From contig JAHHGX010000067.1 of the NCBI GenBank assembly GCA_019359675.1, positions 161,878-225,877 on the forward strand: DNA of 64,000 bases. Direction: 5' to 3'. Position numbers and translations under genes: made by a program. The first letter of the stretch is position 1. Each line of letters starts with the position of its first letter. Of this stretch, positions 43,307 through 53,191 are shown in pieces. Origin of the DNA: Calothrix sp. FI2-JRJ7 (GTDB lineage: Bacteria > Cyanobacteriota > Cyanobacteriia > Cyanobacteriales > Nostocaceae). Below the pieces are notes generated by a model that was not told the DNA's origin, searched no databases, and saw nothing but the letters and a program-made list of their open reading frames with translations.

Positions 43307-43380
43307 GGCGAACGATGGGACTTGAACCCACGAATGGTGGTACCACAAACCACTGCCTTAACCACTTGGCGACGCTCGCC
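43307..43380 (-). tRNA. tRNA-His (GTG)
   Basis: Read on the minus strand: extra 5' G paired with C73, acceptor GCGAGCG against CGTTCGC, D arm GCCAAGTGGTTAAGGC, anticodon stem GTGGT/ACCAC with loop TTGTGGT (anticodon GTG), and T arm GTGGGTTCAAGTCCCAT. The extra G is the hallmark of tRNA-His. CCA is not encoded. Confidence 0.95.
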
Positions 43381-43494
43381 TCGTCACTAAAACATAATAG
43401 CACACAAAAAATAAAATAGGCAAGAGAAGTTCAAAAGGAACGGATTGATTTTTTTTCAAGTCTGATAATTATAGCTAATAAGTAATTTAAAAGC

Positions 43495-43872
43495 ATGAAA
43501 TCAGCGATTATTACAGGTGTGGGAGTTTTCGGACTATCTTTGTTGGCTATCGCTATGGTAAAAAGTAATCCTAGCGAGGCTTCCTATCAACAGTATGCTG
43601 TCAAAGAACTGTCTAGTTACGTAAAATCCAACGTGTGTAAGAAAAGTCTTGGTATATTAGATAAACTTATTAATAATCAATGTGACAAATTTGTCGATGC
43701 TGCTAGTCCGCAAATACGCGATATTATTGCTGCTAGCACCGAAAGACATGATTTTATGGTTTTCAGTGTTTACAGTACTGAATTGAAAGTTAGTGATTGG
43801 GTTCCTTCTTACAAATTCCAGACTATAGGCGCCTTCGATAAATTCTACACCTACAGCGCACAGCAAAACTAA
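43495..43872 (+). CDS. DUF4359 family protein, secreted or anchored
   Basis: 125 residues. The N-terminal hydrophobic segment (IITGVGVFGLSLLAIAMV) is a signal or anchor; then NPSEASYQQYAVKELSSYVK and two Cys residues (VCKKSLG and NQCDKF) that could form a disulfide, and FMVFSVYSTELKV near the end. This is the DUF4359 pattern common in cyanobacteria, without known function. Single gene. Confidence 0.8.
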   Translation: MKSAIITGVGVFGLSLLAIAMVKSNPSEASYQQYAVKELSSYVKSNVCKKSLGILDKLINNQCDKFVDAASPQIRDIIAASTERHDFMVFSVYSTELKVSDWVPSYKFQTIGAFDKFYTYSAQQN

Positions 43873-43925
43873 GGAACGTTTAATAAAGCTTTCCCTATTC
43901 TTAATTTTGGTTGGATATAATAAAA

Positions 43926-44044
43926 GCGCCAGTGAATACGGTGCAAAAACTGGCGCCAAGTGTTATCAGGTTATAAGCAAGCACTATTCTATGTTGACTC
44001 TACAGGATGCACCACGGGGTCAGACACCTGTAGGGTATGACCCC
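43926..44044. repeat. Two short hairpins after the DUF4359 gene
   Basis: GCGCCAGT (43926) pairs with ACTGGCGC (43949-43956), and GGGGTCA (44016) pairs with TGACCCC (44038-44044). Neither has a T run. They sit between two converging genes. Confidence 0.6.
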
Positions 44045-44049
44045 ATATT

Positions 44050-45043
44050 TTAGAGTGTAGAGAGAATATTTTGAGCGCGTTTAATACCCTCGCTATCATT
44101 ACGCTGGGTATATATTTTGAGAGCTTGTTCAATAGCGAGTTTTGCTTCGTGTTTTCGTTTTAAAGCGAGTAGGGAGTTGGCTTGATTTTCGTATGCAAGT
44201 GCGTGGTTGGGGTCACGTTGAAGTACTCGCACGCAGTCTTTGAGTGCATCTTCGTAGCATTTACGGGCAAATCTGGCTAAACTACGTTGGTAATAAGCGT
44301 CTATATAATTGTTATCTATATCTATGGTTCGGTCGAAGTCTTTTGTTGCATCTCTATATTCACCGATAGCATAACGTGCGATTCCTCGGTTTAAGAAAAC
44401 TTCTGCCCAGTCGCTAGAGTTATCGATGGCTTTGTTATAGTCTTGGATTGCTGCTTGGTAGTTTTTATTGGCAAAGTGTGCTACACCACGCGCGCTCTGA
44501 AGCTGATGCTAGTTTAGGATTGAGACGTATTGCGGTGGATGCTTCGTTGATGGCAGCAGAATAATTTTTTTGAAGTCTATGTATATTAGCTTTGCCACTG
44601 TATGCTTCTGCGTAGCTGCCATCAATGCCAATTGCTTTATCAAAATCAGTTAAGGTGCCTGTATAATCTTGGGTGAGAGTTCTGATTATACCTCGGTTAT
44701 TATAAGCGGGAGCAAAGTTAGCGTTAATTTCTATAGCTTTGTTGTAATCAGCGATGGCGCCTTGGTAATCATTCAACTCACTTTTAGCTAAACCGCGATT
44801 AGCATAAGCTTCAACGTTACGCGAATCTATAGTTATGGCTCTATCGTAATATGAAACGGCGCCTTGGTAGTCACGTCCTCTAAAACGATTATCTCCCCAG
44901 TGGTTAAAGTCAGATGCATCTGCTTTAAATGTATCATTGCTCAGTCTAGCAGCATTAAGATTGGCGCCGCGTAAGTCAGCACCTCGTAAACTTACACCGT
45001 TTAAATTCGCGTCACGTAAATCAGCATCCAGTATCGCTGACAC
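44050..45043 (-). pseudogene. Pentapeptide-TPR protein gene with a frameshift
   Basis: From GTG 45043 the frame encodes pentapeptides (DADLRDANLNGVSLRG and following) and TPR units (RDYQGAVSYYDRAITI, NDYQGAIADYNKAIEI and others) down to LASASER. It then reads nonsense to a stop at 44465. In another frame TPR coding resumes at once: FANKNYQAAIQDYNKAI, EYRDATKDFDRTIDI, CYEDALKDCVRVLQRDP, ending ILSTL at 44050. GAGCGCGGTGTAGCAC would restore one frame, so a four-base gain in the GCGCGC run near 44484-44495 explains it. The pentapeptide start also looks shortened. Confidence 0.75.
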
Positions 45044-45409
45044 CTACATTGTGTCATTTGTTTCTTTTTTTGTATAAGTATTTTTAATTAGCATTGTGGT
45101 CTTTGTGTTATAATATTTACCACAAAGACACAGAGGACACAGAGGAAGAAGGATGAACCACAAAGGATACAAAGGACACAAAGAAAGAGAAGGAAGAGAA
45201 GAAAGATAATATATGTGTTCGGTATGTTGGTGAGGAAATCCGTCTGTGGTTCGCTGTCATGACTCAGTAAAAGGCGATAAATTATAGAAGTACGGACAGG
45301 TGAGTTAACTTGTTCTTTTTTCGGCGCTTAGTACTAGCAAGCGCAACACTCCTACCCAGGTTGGAAGAATATAACCAAAAACGAATTAACAAAAACTCAG
45401 GATTGTGTT
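45044..45409. other. Spacer with ACAAAGGACAC purine-rich repeats
   Basis: 366 bases. From 45118 to 45210 it consists of units such as ACCACAAAGACACAGAGG and ACAAAGGATACAAAGGACAC on a nearly pure purine strand. Related runs lie at 2832-2868, 5645-5687 and 53108-53188. No gene seen. Confidence 0.6.
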
Positions 45410-46420
45410 ATGCGTAAAAAATTACAGCGAACTATTAAACCGCTTTTAAAACCGTTACTACTTCTATGTCTAGTATTTGGCTTGGCATTTAGTAATGTAG
45501 ATAACGCTTATGCAGCAGGCAGTGGTGGTAGAATCGGCGGTGGTTCTTTTAGAATGCCAAGCAGCAGTCGTCCTTATAGTGGTCCTCGTACTTATGCACC
45601 TCCTGGTGGTGGATACGGTGGTGGATACGGTGGTGGATACTATCCTGGTGGTGGTGGGTTTGGTTTTCCCTTCCTATTACCATTTTGGGGAATTGGTGGA
45701 GGATTTGGTTCTATCTTCGGTATTTTAATATTCTTTGCCATTGCTAACTTTATCTTGCAAGCTTTCCGTCGTGTTGGCAGTGGTGGTGACTCATCATCAT
45801 ATGAAGAAGCATATACACCTAATCCAACCGTATCGGTAACAAAATTACAAGTAGGATTACTCGCTTCAGCACGTGGGTTACAAGAAGAACTTAACCGAAT
45901 AGCAGAAACAGCAGATACTAATACAGATGCGGGACGTGCAGAAGTATTACAAGAAGCAACTTTGGCATTACTTCGTCACCCTGAATATTGGGTATATGCG
46001 GGTGGTAGCACACAACAAGCACGTTTAAACTCCGCAGAAGCAGAATTTAACCGTTTGGCATTAGGGGAACGTAGTAAGTTTACTGAAGAAACCTTATCGA
46101 ACGTCAATAATCAACTCAAGGGAAACATCGCGCATCAAGACGCTTTACCATCTTCTGGTGAAATCGATAACCCAACCGATTTAATTACCTCTGGTCCAGG
46201 AGAATATATAATAGTTACACTCTTGGCTGCTACACTTGGTAAATATCAAATGCCAGCAGTAAATGGCGCCGATGAATTACGTCAAGCACTCCGTCAAATT
46301 GGTAGTATACCTAGCGATAAGCTTTTAGCCATCGAAGTATTGTGGACTCCACAAGCGCCTGGTGATACCTTAACATCAGATGACCTGCTTGCAGAATATA
46401 CTGATTTGAAATTGGTGTAA
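45410..46420 (+). CDS. DUF1517 domain membrane protein
   Basis: 336 residues. Signal-like N-terminus (LLLLCLVFGLAFSNVDNAYA), then a Gly/Tyr-rich linker (GGGYGGGYGGGYYPGGGG), one or two hydrophobic helices (FPFLLPFWGIGGGFGSIFGI, LIFFAIANFILQAF), and the DUF1517 core: VSVTKLQVGLLASARGLQEE, ALLRHPEYWVYAG and YIIVTLLAATLGK. DUF1517 proteins occur in cyanobacteria and chloroplasts, probably thylakoid or envelope-linked, with unknown function. A 28-base palindrome follows. Confidence 0.9.
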   Translation: MRKKLQRTIKPLLKPLLLLCLVFGLAFSNVDNAYAAGSGGRIGGGSFRMPSSSRPYSGPRTYAPPGGGYGGGYGGGYYPGGGGFGFPFLLPFWGIGGGFGSIFGILIFFAIANFILQAFRRVGSGGDSSSYEEAYTPNPTVSVTKLQVGLLASARGLQEELNRIAETADTNTDAGRAEVLQEATLALLRHPEYWVYAGGSTQQARLNSAEAEFNRLALGERSKFTEETLSNVNNQLKGNIAHQDALPSSGEIDNPTDLITSGPGEYIIVTLLAATLGKYQMPAVNGADELRQALRQIGSIPSDKLLAIEVLWTPQAPGDTLTSDDLLAEYTDLKLV

Positions 46421-46452
46421 TACCAATTAATCTGAAAATTTGATAATCCCCC

Positions 46453-46480
46453 GTAGAGACTAAACATGTTTAGTCTCTAC
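46453..46480. repeat. GTAGAGAC 28-base perfect palindrome
   Basis: GTAGAGACTAAACA pairs perfectly with TGTTTAGTCTCTAC. The outer GTAGAGAC / GTCTCTAC matches other family members, while the core TAAACATGTTTA replaces GTTACATGTAAC. Confidence 0.88.
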
Positions 46481-46553
46481 ATTTTTGTGGGTTTTGATCT
46501 GGCTGGGAAATATACTTGAAGCTATGGATACGTATATTTAAAGAGGAACGACA

Positions 46554-47588
46554 GTGAGGAGCAAGCATAAACTAAGTAAACTAATAATACTTTGCTGTGC
46601 AACGGCTATTATTCTAAACTTTACTCAATTACAAGGATTAGCAAGCAAAAATGCCCCTGCTACACTAGATACTACCCAACAAATAACAGGTAGATTTGCT
46701 AACCCGCAATTACTATATACTCTCAGGGCACATTCTGGAACAGTTAAATCTCTGGCTTTTAGTCCTGAAGGTGGAGTTTTAGCAAGTGGTGGTGGTGATA
46801 ACGATGGTCATATATATCTGTGGGACGTTGTAAAAGGCAGAAAAAAGGGTATAGTTAACCGCGCACACAAAACAGCAGTAGAATCATTATTAATTTCACC
46901 CGATGGACAAAATCTAATTAGCTGTAGCAATGACAACAGCATTAATATATGGAATTTAAGAAACAACGAATTTTTAAGGTCTTTCGTTGCTCATACCACC
47001 AACGTCATGTCCCTAGCAGTCACACCTGATAGTAAAGTACTAGTTAGCGGCGCCATAGATGGTATTCGTGTTTGGGACTTATTACAACGGCGCCCGTTAG
47101 CAACTTTGGTAAAATACGATAACTTAATTCATTCTGTGGCAATAAGTCCTGACGGTCAAACTTTAGCAAGCGGTGATAGCAAAGGTGTTATCAAACTGTG
47201 GAATTTGAGTACAGGTAAAGTCATTCGTGGTTATGTTGCACATTCAGATGCAGTTAGTAGCTTGATATTTAGTCAAAATGGACAAACATTAATTAGCGGA
47301 AGTCGTGACCGAACTATTAGACTGTGGAATTTGAATGCAGCAAAACTTGAGCGAACATTAACAGGACATAACGACTGGGTAAACGCAATAGCACTACATC
47401 CTAATGGAGAAATTTTAGCAAGTGCAGGACGTGATGGTGCCAAAATTTGGAATTTAACTACAGGTGAATTAATAACAAGTTTATACGCTCATACAGACTG
47501 GGTAAGTGCAGTGGCATTTAGTCCCGATGGTCAAACCTTAGCGACAGGTGGTTTCGATAAGCGAGTCTATTTGTGGAAGAGTGAATAA
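46554..47588 (+). CDS. WD40 repeat protein, exported
   Basis: 344 residues from GTG 46554. N-terminal signal-like helix (LIILCCATAIILNFTQ), then seven WD40 blades with units such as SLAFSPEGGVLASGGGDND, LLISPDGQNLISCSNDNS, SLIFSQNGQTLISGSRDRTI and AVAFSPDGQTLATGGFDKRV. These are less uniform than those at 15-18 kb, so not a recent copy. It probably forms a seven-blade propeller outside the cytoplasm. A hairpin repeat starts on its stop codon. Confidence 0.88.
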   Translation: MRSKHKLSKLIILCCATAIILNFTQLQGLASKNAPATLDTTQQITGRFANPQLLYTLRAHSGTVKSLAFSPEGGVLASGGGDNDGHIYLWDVVKGRKKGIVNRAHKTAVESLLISPDGQNLISCSNDNSINIWNLRNNEFLRSFVAHTTNVMSLAVTPDSKVLVSGAIDGIRVWDLLQRRPLATLVKYDNLIHSVAISPDGQTLASGDSKGVIKLWNLSTGKVIRGYVAHSDAVSSLIFSQNGQTLISGSRDRTIRLWNLNAAKLERTLTGHNDWVNAIALHPNGEILASAGRDGAKIWNLTTGELITSLYAHTDWVSAVAFSPDGQTLATGGFDKRVYLWKSE

Positions 47589-47655
47589 GTAGGGTGCGTG
47601 ACGCTATAACAATCACGAAACAAAACGAGTAGCCTACTAGCGTCACGCACCTTAC
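47589..47655. repeat. GTGCGTGACGC hairpin repeat, copy 7
   Basis: AGGGTGCGTGACGCTA pairs with TAGCGTCACGCACCTT. The loop (ACAATCACGAAACAAAACGA) is close to copy 4. Confidence 0.9.
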
Positions 47656-48010
47656 TATAACAATCGTCACTCAATTTCGCATAGCCAATTTTGCGACCTT
47701 CTTACAATGCAGAGCTTTTGTATTAAAAATTGAGTTTAAGCTTTTTAAACTTAAGTAGAAGAGTATGATAATCATTATAACAAAAACGTGGGTAATTACT
47801 TAAAACTTCAGAAGCGCGAACATACGAACGGCGCCATCTAGGGGTATGTTGAGCGAATGTTCTACCGGGTGTTATATGGTGGGTAGTGCCCACCTTACTA
47901 TTTATATCTTCGCTACTCCGCTCCTCTGCTCCTCGTAAGGTGCGTGACGCTACTAGCTTATTAGTTTTAGTTCGCGATTGTTATGGCGTCACGCACCCTA
48001 CTCCTAACTT
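47656..48010. other. Non-coding stretch between two converging genes
   Basis: Holds a GTGGGTAGTGCCCAC palindrome (47878-47895), a Fur-box-like GATAATCATTATAAC near 47766, and hairpin copy 8. No protein-like frame. Confidence 0.6.
47935..48001. repeat. GTGCGTGACGC hairpin repeat, copy 8 (inverse orientation)
   Basis: GTAAGGTGCGTGACGCTACT pairs with GGCGTCACGCACCCTAC. Its sequence is the reverse complement of the copy 4/7 type and it ends ten bases past the stop of the minus-strand metalloprotease gene, so relative to that gene it has the same orientation. Confidence 0.9.
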
Positions 48011-50965
48011 TTAATTGGATTGAATTCGCGCACTGAGAACTTTGTCTATTCGGTCGCGTGTTTCCAAAATGTGTGCTTTGGTATATTCGTCTTTTGAGTC
48101 TACAGATTTGAGTTTTTCATCGAGTTGTTTTAGCTTATACCAAGCTAAAGTACGTGCATCTTCTGGTATTCGTTCTTGTTCTTTACGCAGCACCATTGAG
48201 GTTAAAAGGTCTAAATATTGACGCTGGATACCTCTTCGTAAGCTTGATATTTTAATTTCTCGATTTTTTGATTTTACTACTTCCGTCCAAATTCCTTCTT
48301 GTAGAGTATCAAATAGCTCAGGTATTGTTAGTGCTTTTTCGGATGCTGATTTGAGTTCTATATCTTTGATACGTGAGAGACGGTCTCCTGATAGTAAGTC
48401 AACTAGTACTGATGTTTGAATAAATAATACTAAGTCGTGTATTGGGTAATCTAATCTACCTACGCGTGTTCTTGTTCCCCAATGGCGCCAGCGAGAAGGC
48501 GCCAGTTTGTTTAATAATTCGGGAGGGAAGTTAAAAGCATCCTCAGCAAAAACGTATTTTTGTAATGTTGCCAAAGCTTGTCGCTGCTTTTCTACAGGAA
48601 CTGGTTGGAATGGTAAGCGTTTATCTCCTTCGTTGGCACGTACACGGTAAAAAGATTGACCACCTATATACTTAGTGGTAAAGAAGATATTTTGGAAATA
48701 GTTGCCAAGAACGGTACCAAATTGTTCGCTAATTTCGCTGTAGTCTCTATCATCTGAAGGATATCGCTTGTTGATTAAATCCCATAGTTGACGAGAGTTG
48801 TCGAGTTGCCACTGTGAGTAAAGTAATACATTACCGCTATTGTCCCAAGCGTTAACGGTTGGGTCGAGGTCGAGCATGTCCTCGTCGGTGGCATAAGTAT
48901 ACTCAGGTTTGCTCGATTCTTTTGCCATTGTTTCAAGGAATGGTTTCTCGGCGCCTGTTGTTGGAACTGGAATTTGTGTATATCCGTATTTAATTACCCA
49001 TTCGTCGTAGGGACCAATCATGCTGGGGAAGTAATCACCTTGTTTTATACCTTTGGGTGCTATGTTTGGGGGGATATAATCCATTACCGATGTTGTTAAA
49101 CCACGTTTGTGGGTGACTGAGGTATTGTTCATTTCCTCTGGTTTTAGCATGGTGCTGCCACGGAAATTATGCCGTAAGCCTAATGTGTGCCCAACTTCAT
49201 GAGCAATAATTAATCTGAGATACTCGTGAATATAAGTTTTGATTTGTTCTTTTGTTGAAAGGGCGCCTGGTAAAATCGTCATCGCCATTTTACCAAAAGC
49301 GAACTGATTTACCGCTTCCATTCCGTAACATAAATCATACTCGCCTGCGAGACGCGAAATGCGACCAAGAAAGTTAGAGGCATCTGGTTTACCTTTATCT
49401 CCTTTATCCCCTAATGCTCTTGCTTCAAGTCCGTTGGCACATAACATACGGTTTTGCATCAACGTACTAATTGAAGTTCTGTTTTGAACCTGGTTGGGTT
49501 GAACGATTTGCCGATAGTCGTTTTTTAAAGCACGTACAAAGCTAGCATCGACTAAAATGTCCGCATCTAAAATTTCCCCATTTAATGGGTTAACACGCGA
49601 TGGACCCATTGCAAAGTAACCATCAACGGTATTTATCCAGCGAATTGTATTATAACGGATGTCGGCAGGGTCCCAAGTGGCATTATCAGGCATTTGCTTG
49701 ACCTGAATTGCATCTCTAAATCCTGCTTTCTCAAATGCTTGGTTCCACATTAAAACACCATCGCGAATTGCATCACGGTATTCTAGGGGAACTGCGTTGT
49801 CTATCCAGAACACTATTGGCTTTTTGGGTGGTGATATTGCCGCGTTTGGGTCTTGCTTTTCTAAATTCCAACGGTTGATATAACGAACAAACGGGTCGTT
49901 GCGCTCGTCGTTCGATAAATCTTGATAAGCTGTTACAAAGTATCCTACACGTTCGTCAGCTAAACGAGGTCGATAATTATTATCGGGTAATTGCGACAAG
50001 CTGTAGTGAACTCGAAGTGTAAACCCACGACTATCAGCTAAAGTCTCAAAATTTGGTAGTCCCAATTCCTTGCCGCGACTACTGCCACCACCCCCGATAA
50101 AATTCATTATCGATTCGATTTCTAAGTTTTGTGGAAAAGCTTTTGCGTCACCAAAATATGACTGGTCGCCACCTGCACTGACTCCTATACTTGCTGATAA
50201 CCCTGATACATCGGTTAACAAAATATCACCTAAGTCAATTAAAAGCGTTTTGCGTTCAGGATGAATACTTTTAAGTTGAATGTTATATAGAACTGAGTCG
50301 CTGAAAGAGCGCGCAAGCGAGCGAGCTTGTGGGTCGCCTTCACGGGTACGAAAATTAACATTACGGACAACAAATTGCAAGTTGTTATTTACACGCTTAA
50401 AGTAAAATAAAAAATCTTGCAGTGGCATACCGCTATATATACCACCTTCTCCGATACCCGACTCTAGGGTTGCGGTTGCCAGAAAATTCTTGTTTAGCTG
50501 TTCTGGTTTAATCTCTAGATAAATTTTATTTTTTTCTTTATTTCTATACAGAGTAAATAAACCTTCTGAGCGCTGTGTGTCTTTGGTGACTTCATCAAAC
50601 GGTTCTAAGTCATCGCGTTTTGGTGGTTTTGGCGCCGGAGCAGGTTTTTTCGTCGAACTTGAAGGCGCCTTCGCGAGTTGTAACAAAGGTTGTTGGTTGG
50701 CTTTTTTGACATCATTGACCACCCACGCGAAATTTTGCGGTTGTACTTGCTTATTCTGATTTAGCACCCATACTTGACCCTTGCCCAACCGTTGTTGTCG
50801 TTTTAGCTTGTCTGCTCCCTTGGTTTTTTCTTCTATACGAACCCGCGTACCATTTTCAACAGCGGTTTGTGCAACTGCATTAATTGAATAGGTCATTAAG
50901 CTGGCGGTAGTAATACCTATTACCAAGCCACGTAACAAAACAATATAAGAAGTTAATCGTCTCAT
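48011..50965 (-). CDS. Large secreted zinc metalloprotease (DUF5117/DUF4953 type)
   Basis: 984 residues. Signal-like N-terminus (LLRGLVIGITTASLMTYSINAVAQ). The middle carries the DUF5117-type region (LFTLYRNKEKNKIYLEIKPE, FLATATLESGIGEGG). The metzincin zinc motif is AHEVGHTLGLRHNFRGSTM with three His ligands, and a Met-turn-like segment SVMDYIPPN follows. This is the cyanobacterial zinc-dependent metalloprotease family with the same order of domains. It acts outside the cytoplasm; substrate unknown. The hairpin repeat 3' of it may mark its transcript end. Confidence 0.93.
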   Translation of the reverse strand: MRRLTSYIVLLRGLVIGITTASLMTYSINAVAQTAVENGTRVRIEEKTKGADKLKRQQRLGKGQVWVLNQNKQVQPQNFAWVVNDVKKANQQPLLQLAKAPSSSTKKPAPAPKPPKRDDLEPFDEVTKDTQRSEGLFTLYRNKEKNKIYLEIKPEQLNKNFLATATLESGIGEGGIYSGMPLQDFLFYFKRVNNNLQFVVRNVNFRTREGDPQARSLARSFSDSVLYNIQLKSIHPERKTLLIDLGDILLTDVSGLSASIGVSAGGDQSYFGDAKAFPQNLEIESIMNFIGGGGSSRGKELGLPNFETLADSRGFTLRVHYSLSQLPDNNYRPRLADERVGYFVTAYQDLSNDERNDPFVRYINRWNLEKQDPNAAISPPKKPIVFWIDNAVPLEYRDAIRDGVLMWNQAFEKAGFRDAIQVKQMPDNATWDPADIRYNTIRWINTVDGYFAMGPSRVNPLNGEILDADILVDASFVRALKNDYRQIVQPNQVQNRTSISTLMQNRMLCANGLEARALGDKGDKGKPDASNFLGRISRLAGEYDLCYGMEAVNQFAFGKMAMTILPGALSTKEQIKTYIHEYLRLIIAHEVGHTLGLRHNFRGSTMLKPEEMNNTSVTHKRGLTTSVMDYIPPNIAPKGIKQGDYFPSMIGPYDEWVIKYGYTQIPVPTTGAEKPFLETMAKESSKPEYTYATDEDMLDLDPTVNAWDNSGNVLLYSQWQLDNSRQLWDLINKRYPSDDRDYSEISEQFGTVLGNYFQNIFFTTKYIGGQSFYRVRANEGDKRLPFQPVPVEKQRQALATLQKYVFAEDAFNFPPELLNKLAPSRWRHWGTRTRVGRLDYPIHDLVLFIQTSVLVDLLSGDRLSRIKDIELKSASEKALTIPELFDTLQEGIWTEVVKSKNREIKISSLRRGIQRQYLDLLTSMVLRKEQERIPEDARTLAWYKLKQLDEKLKSVDSKDEYTKAHILETRDRIDKVLSARIQSN

Positions 50966-51385
50966 TCAATTCACCCTACTGTGTAATTAACAGCGTTACA
51001 TTTGTTTACTGTGTCGCTGAACCTGTAACTATTTTGGTACTGCTTTACTGTAGTATTCTTGCGAACAATTATGTCTGTAGCAAAAAATACGTAATTATTT
51101 TTAGATTTGACTAGTAAATAAGCAGCTGGAAATAGTATAAACAACTTAATCACAAACTTTATCTTTGCCAAAAAGTGAAATACTCTTTTACCAGAGATTT
51201 TATTTTGTTCTAAGATGAGCCTCGTAGTCAGTCAGGAGGGAACTTTATTATTATCGTGTACTAAACAGATTTAATGTATGAAATAACACGTTACTAAGTA
51301 GCTTGATAACAAGTTGCTAGTAAGTATAATCCCTTGATTACAACCTTTGCGGGTAATTATAATATAGTATGACTCGGAAACAACT
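50966..51385. other. Divergent promoter region
   Basis: 420 bases between the starts of the metalloprotease and the pentapeptide gene. Apart from the promoter at 51334-51363 nothing further recognised. Confidence 0.5.
51334..51363 (+). promoter_or_regulatory. Predicted promoter of the pentapeptide-repeat gene
   Basis: TTGATT (51334-51339) and TATAAT (51358-51363), 18 bases apart, 22 bases before the ATG at 51386, giving a very short leader. Confidence 0.5.
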
Positions 51386-53104
51386 ATGTCAGATTTATCT
51401 CAAGTCTGGAAGCAATTAGGAACTTATGTGAGGGGTTCTTGGGTGCATCAAAAGTTGAATAATGGTTCTGTTGTGGGCAAAGTTGGACGTACCTTAAGAA
51501 AAAGTGGGAATGGAGAAGCAAAAAAGCGCGAGTTCGGTACCAAAAATGTACAGCAATTGTTGATGAATGAAGAACTGTATTCCAGGTTCACGGAATGGGG
51601 GCAAGTAATAGAGCAAGACGTTTGGCTCATCAATGATACAGCCTTCTATACAGAACTTTACAATTTGTTGGGTGAAAGTGCTTTAAAAGCCGAAAATGTG
51701 GAACTTGTTATCGCACAACTTAGTAAGAGCGATAAATTCTATCCAATTCAGCTTTTTGAGCGTCTTAATAATTTTTATCAGCGTTGGTGCCAAGGGGAAT
51801 TTATTGACGCATTACCCGACGCTAATTTTCCGCAGCAAAAAATGCTGCAAGTTAAAGCCAAAAATTTGAAGCTAGGATTGCGTGCGGTAGATATATATAC
51901 CGGGCTAAATGTGTTAATTTTGCTTTTAGAGCTACACCGTTACGCACGGCAATTTGAAGAACTTAAGCAAAAAATAATATTTTATCCATCGGGACAACCT
52001 GACACTGGTAACTTTTTTACATCGCAGTTGCTCCGTGTCATTAATTATAGTGACTCGATAGAGGTTGGTAATTTTGCTAGTACTGTGGGTGAATTCCTTT
52101 ATAGTGGAAACTTTAGCGGCGCCTATCTTGGTGACGCAAACCTTATGGGTGTAAACTTCACAGGTGCAATTCTTACGGGCACATATTTAGGTAACGCGAA
52201 CTTTACAGGCGCCAATTTAAGCAGTGCGAATTTGGGTGCTGCCAATTTAGGAGATGCAAACCTGAGCGGCGCCAATTTGAGTAATGCGATATTGCGACGT
52301 GCTGACCTTAGCAGTGCCAACTTTAGCGGTGCGAATTTACAGAATGCGAATTTATCGGGCGCCGATTTGAATTACGCTGACTTAAGTAGTAGTAATTTAG
52401 ATAGTGCGAATTTGCGTGGAGCGAACTTAACAGGTGCCAATCTTAGAGATGCTGTAATTAGTCATGCGATTTTTAAAAGCGTAACTTGCTTCGGTGCAAA
52501 TTTGAGCGGCGCCAACTTAGAAGGTGCTGACCTGAGTCAAGCTGACTTGTGTCGTGCTGATGTAAGTGGCGTAAATTTTATGAATGCTAATTTAACAGGA
52601 ATAAATTTGAGCGATTCTATACTGTTTAGCGCTAACCTGCAAAATGCCATATTGCACGCAGCAGATTTAAGCTATGCCAAACTTAGTGGTGCTTTCTTTA
52701 ATGGCGCCAATCTTAACTGTTGTATTCTTCTTGGCGCCGACCTTAGTGGTGTCAACCTTAGTGATGTCAATTTAAGCGAAGCCGATTTGAGCGGAGTTAA
52801 TATGAGTGAAGCTGACCTACATGGTGCAGACCTAAGCGTTGCTGTTTTGTGTGGAACTGATATGAGCTACGCAAACTTAACTGGCACCAACCTTAGTAGT
52901 AGTAATCTTACAGGCGCCATTTTTAATGGTGCTGATTTGAGTTATACAAACCTAAGTTACGCCATTTTAGAAAATAATGATTTTAGTAGCGCCAACTTAG
53001 AAGGGATAATTTGGAATGATAATCAAAGCTGGAAAGGTGTAAGGGGTTTGGAGACAGCAGTGAATGTACCTGCTGCCTTGAAACAACAATTGGGTTTGCC
53101 TTAA
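51386..53104 (+). CDS. Long pentapeptide-repeat protein
   Basis: 572 residues. Residues 1-215 are an N-terminal helical domain (VWKQLGTYVRGSWVHQK, ELYSRFTEWGQVIEQDVWLI). Residues 216-550 are an almost unbroken run of more than 60 A(D/N)LXX pentapeptides (units such as NLSGA, DLSSA, NFTGA), expected to form a long right-handed quadrilateral beta helix. The last 20 residues are a cap (LETAVNVPAALKQQLGLP). Gene-level repetition makes the antisense strand look coding; it is not. Function unknown. Confidence 0.92.
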   Translation: MSDLSQVWKQLGTYVRGSWVHQKLNNGSVVGKVGRTLRKSGNGEAKKREFGTKNVQQLLMNEELYSRFTEWGQVIEQDVWLINDTAFYTELYNLLGESALKAENVELVIAQLSKSDKFYPIQLFERLNNFYQRWCQGEFIDALPDANFPQQKMLQVKAKNLKLGLRAVDIYTGLNVLILLLELHRYARQFEELKQKIIFYPSGQPDTGNFFTSQLLRVINYSDSIEVGNFASTVGEFLYSGNFSGAYLGDANLMGVNFTGAILTGTYLGNANFTGANLSSANLGAANLGDANLSGANLSNAILRRADLSSANFSGANLQNANLSGADLNYADLSSSNLDSANLRGANLTGANLRDAVISHAIFKSVTCFGANLSGANLEGADLSQADLCRADVSGVNFMNANLTGINLSDSILFSANLQNAILHAADLSYAKLSGAFFNGANLNCCILLGADLSGVNLSDVNLSEADLSGVNMSEADLHGADLSVAVLCGTDMSYANLTGTNLSSSNLTGAIFNGADLSYTNLSYAILENNDFSSANLEGIIWNDNQSWKGVRGLETAVNVPAALKQQLGLP

Positions 53105-53191
53105 TTCTTTTTTCTTTGTGTTCTTTGTGTGCTTTGTGGTTCACTTAAAAAAACCACGCTCGTCACAAAGGACACAAAGGAGGAATAATAG

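Noticed and set aside
43330..43350. TGGTACC near tRNA-His as another T-box bulge
   Set aside because: It is part of the tRNA-His anticodon arm.
47760..47785. Fur-box-like GATAATCATTATAAC
   Set aside because: It lies between two converging genes, with no start codon nearby for it to control, and only partly fits the consensus.
52123..52320. Minus-strand frame opposite the pentapeptide protein
   Set aside because: It is a mirror of the regular pentapeptide codon pattern on the other strand and has no ribosome site.
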